DNA from: Pseudobdellovibrionaceae bacterium
GTDB lineage: Bacteria > Bdellovibrionota > Bdellovibrionia > Bdellovibrionales > UBA1609
Assembly (NCBI GenBank): GCA_025354795.1
Contig: JANXMF010000081.1
Location: 1 to 63,604 of the forward strand
Direction of reading: 5' to 3'
Length of the DNA: 63,604 nucleotides
Below the pieces are notes generated by a model. That model did no database searches. It worked only from the letters and a program-made list of their open reading frames with translations, and was not told the origin of the DNA. Shown here in pieces: positions 52,793 to 61,373 of the stretch. The translations under genes and the position numbers were made by a program. Each line of letters begins with the position of its first letter. Position 1 is the stretch's first letter.

Positions 52793-54840
52793 GTACCACC
52801 AACTTGGAAAATTTCCGTCCCAAGCTGCGACCTGGACGAGTGATCCCCCACGGCTCTCGCCTTATCTTTGAGACTGACGATCCCTATAATCAGATCATTT
52901 TGCCGATGGCACTAGCGGACTTGGTATTACTCTGCAGCGGTCAATTCACCGTGCGCGAGATCATTCAGAAGATATATAAAAGACAAGGGGCCGTACCGTT
53001 TAAGGCGATCCTTAAAGCCATTCACGTTTTGCAGCAGGGCGATTTTTTTGTAAACGGCAACGAGCTCGCGCTCAATTCCCATCTGCGCTCGTGGATGGAG
53101 CCCGGCCGCCAACCCTTCGCGCTGTCGTGGCGCTTTGGCCAAAGTATCGTGGCCGCGCAACGCAAGCCTGGCGTTTACTATGCCGTCACGTTGACCTTAT
53201 TGGTGTGCTCGCTGCTCGGTTTGCAATCCTTTCCGAGCGATCCGCTCCGCTATATCATGGATTGGATAAACGTCGCCGACTTTCCCGCGACTTTAATTAT
53301 GCTTTTAATTTGCAGTTCGGTAATTCAAAGTGTGCGCCATCTGTGTCGAGGAATTCAACTCCTTCTTCACACCGGCAAGGCCTACAATGTGGCGGTGCAA
53401 ATCAGCCCATGGGGTGTACATTTGCATGTGGGCGACGAAGCCAATGATTTTTTGAATAACCGTCTTTATTCCGGCATGTTTTATGTCAGTCAGATCGTGC
53501 TGGGCTGGGGAGTCGCGTTTTTCGCACTCCCCTATTTGGGGCCCGAGTGGCGCGAGCCGCTGATTGTCTTAAACATTGGGTTGACGTTTTGGGAATTAAA
53601 CCCCTTCGTAAACAGTGAAGGTTTACGCTTGATCCAGTCGCTGTTTTTGAATGCGAAACGGGAGACGTTGCCCTGGCACTTTGAGGTGAGTTCGCTCATT
53701 CGCACACTGCACTCAAGGACCCTGCGCAATGATCGGGACTTCGCACGCGTGTGTTTTGCCTTGGGTTCAGTGTGGCTAGGGATCATGTTTTACTTACTCT
53801 ACGACGCGGCCAAATACTTCGGCCCCCATGTGCTCGACCATATCATTCATCTGCGTCGCGATGCCCTCGCTCCGGCGATTAGCTTGGCGATTTGGATGGC
53901 AGCGCTCTATTTTACGGTCCAGGCCCTGATCGAAACGGTGGTAGCCTCGGCGGTGCGGCCCCGTTGGCCCAGTTTGCGCGGTAAACTGCGTAAATTGAGT
54001 CCGCTCTCGATGCGGCACCCAAGTCAGATCGAAATCGCAGAAAAAATCCAGGACCTACCGGTGTTCTCGCATTTGCAAGGGGCCAGCCTCGCGCGCGTCA
54101 TCGATCTTTCTCAGGTCCTCGAATTTCCCGACGGCGCCGCAATTATTAATCAAGGTGAGCCCTCCCTCACACTTTATGTATTGCTTGAAGGAGAAGTCGA
54201 CATCTCGCGGACTTTCGGCAACCAAAGTGAACGGCTGATTGAAATGGCTGGTATTTCCATTTTTGGCGAAGCCGCACTTTTGGACGACTCCCCGCGTGCG
54301 GCCCAGGTGCGAGCCAAAGGTCCAACGCTGGTATTGCAAGTGCCGATCTCAGTGATCCGGCGGATCGCTGAAGAGTCTCACGTCATTCGCCATCTCGAGG
54401 ATTTTCGCAATGCCATCTTGGTCAATCAGTTCTTCGCGTCCTCGCCCATCTTCCGCAGTCTTTCCATCGAAACCATCGAGTTTCTGTGCAGCCGCGGCCA
54501 ACTCGAGTATTTTGATCGCAGCAAGACGATCTTTAACCAGGGCGATGTGAGTGATTCGATTTATCTAATCCTGCGCGGCTCAGTGTATGTGATGGTTCAT
54601 GGAGTGCATGTTAAACATCTAACTCAGGGCAACTTTTTTGGTGAGATTGCCTTGCTTGCAAATGTCCCGCGCACCGGTAAAGTCAGTACGGTCGAGTCGT
54701 GCGTGTTTTTTAAGATTCCCGCCGATTCGTTTTGGGAAGTGCTGGTCCAGCACATAGATCTGGGCGTAATTATCGAGACAATTTCCGAGGGGCGCTTGCG
54801 TGAGGATCTGGAAGTACTGCCGGCGCGAGTGAATGAGTGA
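52789..54840 (+). CDS. Membrane protein: PqqD-like N-terminus, degenerate M50-like membrane domain, two C-terminal cyclic nucleotide-binding domains
   Basis: 'ALADLVLLCSGQFTVREIIQKIYKRQG' PqqD-like; 'SVRHLCRGIQLLLHTGKAYNVAV' and 'FWELNPFVNSEGLRLIQSLF' aligning with M50 motifs; CNBs 'FGEAALLDDSPRAA' and 'FFGEIALLANVPRTG'; 4-bp overlap with PilZ gene. Confidence 0.75.
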   Translation: MSTTNLENFRPKLRPGRVIPHGSRLIFETDDPYNQIILPMALADLVLLCSGQFTVREIIQKIYKRQGAVPFKAILKAIHVLQQGDFFVNGNELALNSHLRSWMEPGRQPFALSWRFGQSIVAAQRKPGVYYAVTLTLLVCSLLGLQSFPSDPLRYIMDWINVADFPATLIMLLICSSVIQSVRHLCRGIQLLLHTGKAYNVAVQISPWGVHLHVGDEANDFLNNRLYSGMFYVSQIVLGWGVAFFALPYLGPEWREPLIVLNIGLTFWELNPFVNSEGLRLIQSLFLNAKRETLPWHFEVSSLIRTLHSRTLRNDRDFARVCFALGSVWLGIMFYLLYDAAKYFGPHVLDHIIHLRRDALAPAISLAIWMAALYFTVQALIETVVASAVRPRWPSLRGKLRKLSPLSMRHPSQIEIAEKIQDLPVFSHLQGASLARVIDLSQVLEFPDGAAIINQGEPSLTLYVLLEGEVDISRTFGNQSERLIEMAGISIFGEAALLDDSPRAAQVRAKGPTLVLQVPISVIRRIAEESHVIRHLEDFRNAILVNQFFASSPIFRSLSIETIEFLCSRGQLEYFDRSKTIFNQGDVSDSIYLILRGSVYVMVHGVHVKHLTQGNFFGEIALLANVPRTGKVSTVESCVFFKIPADSFWEVLVQHIDLGVIIETISEGRLREDLEVLPARVNE

Positions 54841-54851
54841 GTGGCGCCCTC

Positions 54852-55247
54852 TTACTGCGTGCACATCACTTCGGCGCGAATTGAGCGACGGAGGGTCTCG
54901 CCATTGCGGCTGACTTTTATCGGCACGGAAGTTGGCTTTTCATAAATCTCAACCAAATCCTCGTTGTTCCAAGTTTCGACAGGGACCGAGTCAATCGCCT
55001 CGATGATATCGCCCACTCGCAGTCCCGATTTTTGCGCTGGAGAGTGCGGAAGAACCTTGGTAATCTTATATAGCGCTTGACAGTCATCCATCACGCGGGC
55101 CTCATCGAAACCAAAGCGCGGCAGACAACCCGGTTCGCCTGCCATTTTGAGCGGCTCCGCGGGCGGTGAGACTTGTAGGCTCTGCAAACTTTCGTTAATT
55201 TGCTGAAGCACTGCAGGCCAGTGACGAGTAAGCATACGATTTAACAT
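54852..55247 (-). CDS. PDZ-domain protein
   Basis: 'YKITKVLPHSPAQKSGLRVGDIIEAIDSVPVETWNNEDLVEIYEKPTSVPIKVSRNGE'; start at MLNRMLTRHW preceded by GAGG. Confidence 0.7.
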   Translation of the reverse strand: MLNRMLTRHWPAVLQQINESLQSLQVSPPAEPLKMAGEPGCLPRFGFDEARVMDDCQALYKITKVLPHSPAQKSGLRVGDIIEAIDSVPVETWNNEDLVEIYEKPTSVPIKVSRNGETLRRSIRAEVMCTQ

Positions 55248-55420
55248 GATTAACCTCATTGGCAACGAAGCATACCGCGCGGCTAGTGCAAACTTCAATC
55301 GGGTGTGAAAAGTACACTTGGTCTTTTGCATCAAATGAAATTAATTTATGAGAAGCCTTGCCACCCAAAGTATTTGAGCGGGTCGTTCCCCCCGAGTCCC
55401 CAAGAACCTGGCAGACAGGC

Positions 55421-56734
55421 CTAGGCTACTTTTTTACCGGCGCCGACGCGCTCACGAATCGGCGTGTAATTGGTCTTCGTCGGACCAGTATACACCTGGC
55501 GAGGACGACCAATCTTCGTTGTACCCGACTCGTTCATTTCCTTCCAATGCGCAATCCATCCCGGGAGCCTTCCAATCGCAAACATGCCCGTAAACATATT
55601 CACTGGAATATTCAAGGCGCTATAGATAATGCCGCTATAGAAATCGACATTGGGATAGAGTTTTTTATCGATAAAATACTGGTCTTTTAGGGCCGCGGCC
55701 TCAAGCTGTTTTGCGATATCGAGCAATGGATTGTTTAGTCCCATTTTAGCCAGTACTTTGTCGCAGGCCTTTTTGATGACGGTGGCGCGCGGGTCGAAAT
55801 TCTTGTATACGCGATGTCCGAAACCCATTAGTCGGAAATCCGAATTCTTATCTTTGGCGAGGGCCACGTATTTACCTACATTGCCTCCATCCTTGTGAAT
55901 GGCCTGCAACATCTCCATCACCGCCTGATTCGCGCCGCCATGAAGTGGGCCCCACAGAGCGCAGATTCCGCCACTTACCGAGGCGAACAAATTGGCGGCC
56001 GAACTGCCGATCATGCGAACCGTGGACGTGCTGCAGTTCTGCTCGTGATCAGCGTGCAGAATCAAAAGCAGATTGAGCGCTTCAACCACCTCCGGTGAAC
56101 ATTTGTAGGGCTCGGCTGGAACCGAGAACATCATGTTGAGAAAATTGGCACAGTAGTCGAGGTCATTGCGCGGATAAACACGCGGCTGAGCGATCGAAGT
56201 CTTGTATGCGTAAGCCGCAATCGTCGGAAGTTTCGCCATCAGACGCGTGATGCTGATATTGACCTGCTCAGGGCTGGCCGGATCGAGGGAATCTTGATAA
56301 AAAGTCGACATCGCGCACACGGCGGCCCCAAGGACAGCCATGGGATGAGCGTCGCGCGGAAAGCCGTCAAAGAGCTTAACCATGTCTTCGCGCAGCATGG
56401 TGTGGTAGCGAATGTCATCGGTGAATTTGTCGAGCTCCGGTTGGGTTGGGAGATGACCATAAATTAAAAGATAAGACACTTCAAGAAAGGTTGATTTCTC
56501 GGCCAGCTGTTCAATCGGAATTCCGCGATATTGCAGAATGCCTTTCTCACCGTCCAAAAAAGTGATGGCACTTTTGCAGGTTGAGGTATTGGCGAAGCCG
56601 TTGTCCATGGTGATGTAGCCCGTTTGATCGCGCAACTTGCCGATGTCGAACGCCTTTTCCTTTTCACTGCCTTCAATCACTGGGAATTCCCAAGCCTTGC
56701 CTTCAATTTCCACTTTCACATTTTTGTTGCTCAT
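55421..56734 (-). CDS. gltA: Citrate synthase
   Basis: 'GILQYRGIPIEQLAEKSTFLEVSYLLIYGHLP', 'LILHADHEQNCSTSTVRMIGSS', 'LMGFGHRVYKNFDPRA', 'LYPNVDFYSGIIYSAL'. Confidence 0.96.
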   Translation of the reverse strand: MSNKNVKVEIEGKAWEFPVIEGSEKEKAFDIGKLRDQTGYITMDNGFANTSTCKSAITFLDGEKGILQYRGIPIEQLAEKSTFLEVSYLLIYGHLPTQPELDKFTDDIRYHTMLREDMVKLFDGFPRDAHPMAVLGAAVCAMSTFYQDSLDPASPEQVNISITRLMAKLPTIAAYAYKTSIAQPRVYPRNDLDYCANFLNMMFSVPAEPYKCSPEVVEALNLLLILHADHEQNCSTSTVRMIGSSAANLFASVSGGICALWGPLHGGANQAVMEMLQAIHKDGGNVGKYVALAKDKNSDFRLMGFGHRVYKNFDPRATVIKKACDKVLAKMGLNNPLLDIAKQLEAAALKDQYFIDKKLYPNVDFYSGIIYSALNIPVNMFTGMFAIGRLPGWIAHWKEMNESGTTKIGRPRQVYTGPTKTNYTPIRERVGAGKKVA

Positions 56735-56918
56735 TGATTCTCCGCTGGATGGTGGGCCAGTGTGGTTCATCGGACGATCGAGGCTTGAATTTGAGCAGAT
56801 TTTGGGGCTGTTTTTAGATACCTTTATTTTACCAGTACTTAATGCAGAGCATAATTTTCCAATGCGAATGCTTAGCATCTATAGAAAGTCTAATTGAGCA
56901 GTATATATGCCAAAAAAA

Positions 56919-57245
56919 TCACTCGGGCGCAGTGACGTGAACTACGAGCCCATCCCCTCGCACCAGTCGCACTTCGCGCAGCTCAGGGGCCTTTGCCGCC
57001 ACTTCCTGCGCAAGCCACGCCGCGAGCCTAACTGAAGTCGGTTCAAAACCAAGGTCCACGTCCACCCCTAAAGCTCGGTGATCGACACGCCCAAGAACTT
57101 CCTTTAAGCAAAGCTCAACCTTCGCCGGCGCAAAGCCTGGTGCAAATCCAAACTCCACTCTGTAGTTGAAACCTTGACCGTAATCACCGGCGGAGCTTGA
57201 GGATTTTTGGCCGACTGCCATGGAGCGGACCAGGAAATGCAGCAT
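56919..57245 (-). CDS. PTPS/QueD-like fold protein lacking the canonical HGH zinc motif
   Basis: 108 aa; 'AGDYGQGFNYRVEFGF' where PTPS has HGHNY; 'VDHRALGVDVDLGFEPTSVRLAAWLAQEV'; TGATG coupling to apt. Confidence 0.55.
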   Translation of the reverse strand: MLHFLVRSMAVGQKSSSSAGDYGQGFNYRVEFGFAPGFAPAKVELCLKEVLGRVDHRALGVDVDLGFEPTSVRLAAWLAQEVAAKAPELREVRLVRGDGLVVHVTAPE

Positions 57246-57772
57246 CAAAGGTGCATAAGACTTTGAGCCTGAGCTTTTAATTTCTTGCGCCCACTCAGGA
57301 AGCCAAGCTCCATTAAAAACGCAAAGCCCGTGACGGTAGCGCCAGTCTCTAAACACAAAACCTCTGCCGCACTCGCAGTTCCACCAGTGGCGAGCACATC
57401 ATCAACGATGCACACATGGTCTTGACTCGACAAAGCATCCACATGGATTTGCAGCGTGTCTCTGCCGTACTCCAAATCGTAAGAATGAGAAAAGGTCGAA
57501 AAAGGAAGTTTGCCGGGTTTACGCACCAATACCAAACCAAGACCAAGATGATTGGCTATAGCGGCGCCCAAAATAAAACCGCGACTTTCAATCGATGCCA
57601 AACAGGTGCTATGGGGCGGAACCAATTTTGCCAAGTGAGTGGTGAGCGAACGAAACGCTTGAGGATCGGCGAGCAACGGCGTGATGTCCTTAAACAATAT
57701 TCCGGGTTTGGGAAAATCCGGTACGTCGCGGATCAATTCCCCAAGCTGAGAGACGCTATGACTGGTATTCAC
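57245..57772 (-). CDS. apt: Adenine phosphoribosyltransferase
   Basis: 'IRDVPDFPKPGILFKDITPLLADP', 'IESRGFILGAAIA', 'LVRKPGKLPF', 'VCIVDDVLATGGTA'. Confidence 0.95.
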   Translation of the reverse strand: MNTSHSVSQLGELIRDVPDFPKPGILFKDITPLLADPQAFRSLTTHLAKLVPPHSTCLASIESRGFILGAAIANHLGLGLVLVRKPGKLPFSTFSHSYDLEYGRDTLQIHVDALSSQDHVCIVDDVLATGGTASAAEVLCLETGATVTGFAFLMELGFLSGRKKLKAQAQSLMHL

Positions 57773-58149
57773 TCAAAACTCCATTTTTTAAAGCCCTTGG
57801 CCTCAGCCTTTTTGAGCGTCTTTGCCGGGATTTCATAGACATTTGCCATGCCGGTGGTTGAGCCACACACCTGGATGTGCATTAGGCCGTCGTTTTTCTT
57901 CACCGACGACGACACCATGATGCCTTTAAGATCCTTGGCCATAGTGTCGAGATCAATGGGCTTGCCCATGCCGCATTGAAGGCTTCCATCATACTTATAA
58001 ACCAGCACATGATCGGCATCGGTCAATACCGGTGAGGCGGCCGCCGCTGGCGGCGCGAGTGGTTGGGCTGCAGCGGGCGCATCAACCTGACGGCGGCAAT
58101 GTCCTTGCGCGCAGCCTGCCAAGAGTAGGCTTATGAACAGAACCTGCAT
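57769..58149 (-). CDS. Hypothetical lipoprotein
   Basis: Lipobox LLLAGC; 4-bp overlap with apt start. Confidence 0.6.
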   Translation of the reverse strand: MQVLFISLLLAGCAQGHCRRQVDAPAAAQPLAPPAAAASPVLTDADHVLVYKYDGSLQCGMGKPIDLDTMAKDLKGIMVSSSVKKNDGLMHIQVCGSTTGMANVYEIPAKTLKKAEAKGFKKWSFE

Positions 58150-59276
58150 TATTCCCATGGCCAATCCTTAGCAAAACGTCGCCACTGCACGCGTAAAGCA
58201 AAAAGGTTTGCATCGTGGGACATAAAGTAAATCTCATTTTTCTTCGGATCCACAGTGGTGCGCGAGGTGACTCCGCGTCCTGGCTCGAACTCATTGAGCA
58301 ACTCGCCATTGCGGGAATCGTAAAAGCGCAAACCGCCCGCCAACTCACCAACGACTATGGTGCCATGGTAAAGTGTCGGGCCAGTGGCAACGCCACCAGG
58401 ATTTTCCTTTTGCCACAATACTTTGCCCGAGCCCTTATCCAAGGCATAAGTCTTGCCACTGGTGCTGGAATAATAAATCGTGTTGTTTTGTAAAATCACT
58501 TCTTCATAGCCACCATCTTCAAGCGTCCAGTAGATCTTGCCATCGGCGCGGCCCACGGCGTACAGACCGCCGTCGTAGCTTGAGACATAGACCATATCTC
58601 CATCGAGCACCGGCGTGGCATCCACGTCGCGAAAACGTTTGTTGTGGTTTAAATTTGCCTCCCACACCACGGTACCGGAAGACTTATTGAGCGCCACCAG
58701 GGAACCGTCGGAAAACCCCATCAACACCAAATCGCCACTCACCGCGGGTTGCGAAGCCCCGCGCACAGAAATATTGCCGGCCTCGCGGCGATTGTAAATC
58801 CACATGAGCTTGCCGGTCTTGGCATTGAGCGCGTGGGCCACATTGTTGCCGCCTAATATATAGAGCACCCCGGATTTAACCACAGGCTTTCCAAGCCCTT
58901 CAGCCTTTAGCGGATAAGTCCACATCACCTTGCCGGTCTCGGGCACCACCGCATAAAGCAATCCATCGCTAGCGCCGAAAAAGAGAAGGCCTTCGGCCAA
59001 GTAACCGCCGCCTTCGGAACCATCTTTGATCGGAATCCGCCACTTCACATGAGCCGTGTTGCGGTCGTAGGCAATCACGGCATCAATTGAGTTCCCCACG
59101 ATCACTAATTTGTCGAGCAAGATCGGCGCAAAGCGGTGGATGCGGCGTCCGCCTAAAAAATCCTGATCCGGAGTGTCGCGCACCCAGCGCTTTTCCACCA
59201 CCAGCTTATTCGGTGCGACCTTGACGCTTGAGCATCCACAGAGCACGAGAAGAGCGCTAATTAAGAGAATACGCAT
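58149..59276 (-). CDS. bamB: Outer membrane assembly lipoprotein BamB-like (PQQ-like beta-propeller)
   Basis: MRILLISALLVLCGCSS lipobox; repeated 'GKVMWTYPL', 'GKLMWIYNR', 'GTVVWEANL', 'GKIYWTLED', 'GKVLWQKEN' blades; downstream of YfgM-like gene. Confidence 0.85.
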   Translation of the reverse strand: MRILLISALLVLCGCSSVKVAPNKLVVEKRWVRDTPDQDFLGGRRIHRFAPILLDKLVIVGNSIDAVIAYDRNTAHVKWRIPIKDGSEGGGYLAEGLLFFGASDGLLYAVVPETGKVMWTYPLKAEGLGKPVVKSGVLYILGGNNVAHALNAKTGKLMWIYNRREAGNISVRGASQPAVSGDLVLMGFSDGSLVALNKSSGTVVWEANLNHNKRFRDVDATPVLDGDMVYVSSYDGGLYAVGRADGKIYWTLEDGGYEEVILQNNTIYYSSTSGKTYALDKGSGKVLWQKENPGGVATGPTLYHGTIVVGELAGGLRFYDSRNGELLNEFEPGRGVTSRTTVDPKKNEIYFMSHDANLFALRVQWRRFAKDWPWE

Positions 59277-59289
59277 GAAACCCCTAGTC

Positions 59290-60015
59290 TTATTTTTTGA
59301 GTTCGAGCAAACGCAAGTACTGCTGCGCGGTTGCGGAAGCCTCGCTCTCCGGAAATTCGCGGCCAAGCCTTTCATAGGTCTCGCGGGCCTTAGCACTTTC
59401 GCCTTTTAAGCCGAGGCTGACGCCCATTTTAAGTAGCGACTCCGGATGAAAGGGTTTGAGCTCCGGTGAGCTCAACACCGCTTGATAAGCCTCAGTCGCA
59501 GCCTCATACTTTTGATTCTCGAGCAGCATCAGCCCGCGGTGCATATACCAAAAACCTTCCAATATGTCGCCCTTGGTCGGGCGATATTTGGGTAAATCAA
59601 GGACCGTCAAAGCATCCGCGAATTGCGCTTGTTCGGCTAGAAGATAGGCTAGATTCAAGGACGAAACCAAAGCCGCTTTGGTGTCGGCATGGGCGCTAAT
59701 TTCGGCTTTAATTTTGGCCACCAACGGGGCGTAATCCTTGGCATAGTCGGGTGGAGTTTTGGCGGCAGTGGGAGCTTTGCTTTCAACCTGCAGCTTTCTT
59801 AAGCTCGCCTCAGGCGCGTAAAGGGCCTCTGCTGCTTTTTGCTCCTGGCTTGACTTAATATAAGTGTAAGACACCATCGATACGGAGACGATCAGCACCA
59901 AACCGACAAGCGAAACCACAACCTTGAAATGGTGTTCAATAAAGTTAAATAGTTTATCTGAAGTGGAAACAAAAAAATCAGGACTCTTAAGATTCTGCAC
60001 TTCTGCTTTTTTCAC
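59290..60015 (-). CDS. YfgM-like TPR membrane protein
   Basis: N-terminal TM plus TPR-like repeats; order yfgM-bamB is conserved in proteobacteria. Confidence 0.7.
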   Translation of the reverse strand: MKKAEVQNLKSPDFFVSTSDKLFNFIEHHFKVVVSLVGLVLIVSVSMVSYTYIKSSQEQKAAEALYAPEASLRKLQVESKAPTAAKTPPDYAKDYAPLVAKIKAEISAHADTKAALVSSLNLAYLLAEQAQFADALTVLDLPKYRPTKGDILEGFWYMHRGLMLLENQKYEAATEAYQAVLSSPELKPFHPESLLKMGVSLGLKGESAKARETYERLGREFPESEASATAQQYLRLLELKK

Positions 60016-60026
60016 TGGCGTAGCTC

Positions 60027-61148
60027 CTATTTTTGTCGAGTGGTCATTTCTTTTAAGGTCGAAAACGGACGTGCCATGCGGCCATGATGATGCTGGCGAA
60101 GATTGGCGATGGATTTGATGCGCTTTTCCGCCAGCGTATCGGCCGCGCGGTGAGTGGCGACGCCCTCACTCCGGCTGATGCTAAAGACTTGCAGAAGATT
60201 ATCGTACACTTGCATGGTCTTTTCAAACGCGCGCTCGCGGGAATAGCCCTCAAGCTCCACGAACACGTTCATCAGCCCGCCGGAGTTGATCACGTAATCA
60301 GGCGCATACAAGATGCCAAGCTCCATCAGCGCATCGCCGTGACGGTGCTCGGCCAATTGGTTGTTGGCACCGCCGGCAACGATTTTGCATTTCAATTTGG
60401 AGATCGTTTGATCATTGATCACTGCACCCATCGCGCACGGAGCGAACACATCACAATCACTGGTCACAACTTTGTCGGCATCCACTGACGTAACATTAAA
60501 CTTGTCACAAATGTGCGTCACTTTTTCCTTATCGATGTCGGCAACCGTTACGGTCGAACCCTCTTTAACCAAATATTCAACCAGGTGAGAGCCCACGCTC
60601 CCAAGCCCCTGTACGGCCACGCGCAAGCCTTTGAGCGAGTCGGTTTGTAGCTTATCTTTGACCGATGCTTTGATCCCCATCAAAACACCATGAGCCGTAA
60701 AAGGTGAAGGATCGCCGGAGCCTCCAAATGACACCGGAATACCGGTAACATAGGGCGTTTCCATAAAGATATAGGCCATGTCGTGAACGGTGGTGCCGAC
60801 GTCCTCCGCGGTGATATATTTGCCGTTTAGAGAATTCACGTAGGCGCCAAAAGTGCGAAACAAGGCTTCGGATTTATGCTTTTTTGGATCGCCAATGATG
60901 ACGGCTTTGCCCCCGCCCAAATTTAGTCCTGCTGCCGAAGCTTTGTAAGTCATCCCCTTTGAAAGCCGCAGTACATCTACCAAGGCGTCTTCTTCAGACT
61001 GATAGGGCCACATGCGCGTACCGCCGAGAGCCGGTCCAAGTGTCGTGTTGTGGACTGCGATAATCGCTTTGAGTCCGCAATCGCGGTCGTGGCAATACAC
61101 AATCTCTTCGTGATCCCCATGCTTTTCAATCAATTCAAATGTCAACAA
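60027..61148 (-). CDS. Leu/Phe/Val dehydrogenase (Glu/Leu/Phe/Val dehydrogenase family)
   Basis: 'TTLGPALGGTRMWPYQSEEDALVDVLRLSKGMTYKASAAGLNLGGGKAVI', 'AVQGLGSVGSHLVEYLVKEG'. Confidence 0.93.
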   Translation of the reverse strand: MLTFELIEKHGDHEEIVYCHDRDCGLKAIIAVHNTTLGPALGGTRMWPYQSEEDALVDVLRLSKGMTYKASAAGLNLGGGKAVIIGDPKKHKSEALFRTFGAYVNSLNGKYITAEDVGTTVHDMAYIFMETPYVTGIPVSFGGSGDPSPFTAHGVLMGIKASVKDKLQTDSLKGLRVAVQGLGSVGSHLVEYLVKEGSTVTVADIDKEKVTHICDKFNVTSVDADKVVTSDCDVFAPCAMGAVINDQTISKLKCKIVAGGANNQLAEHRHGDALMELGILYAPDYVINSGGLMNVFVELEGYSRERAFEKTMQVYDNLLQVFSISRSEGVATHRAADTLAEKRIKSIANLRQHHHGRMARPFSTLKEMTTRQK

Positions 61149-61373
61149 AGGAGCCTCCCTCGCAAGCTACCGCACAGTACACCGTGAAATTTTAGCCTGG
61201 CAAGAATAGAGGGTAATGTGGGTCGAGCCAAGCAAAAATTCGGCGGCCTCACTAGCCCCACGTATCCAGATGACGCACACGCCTATTTGTTTCATTCTGG
61301 CACGGATTTAAGTTTCGCCGGCCTTTGGTCGATATGTCCAATACGGACAGCATTTGAAAATTATCTTTTGGAG

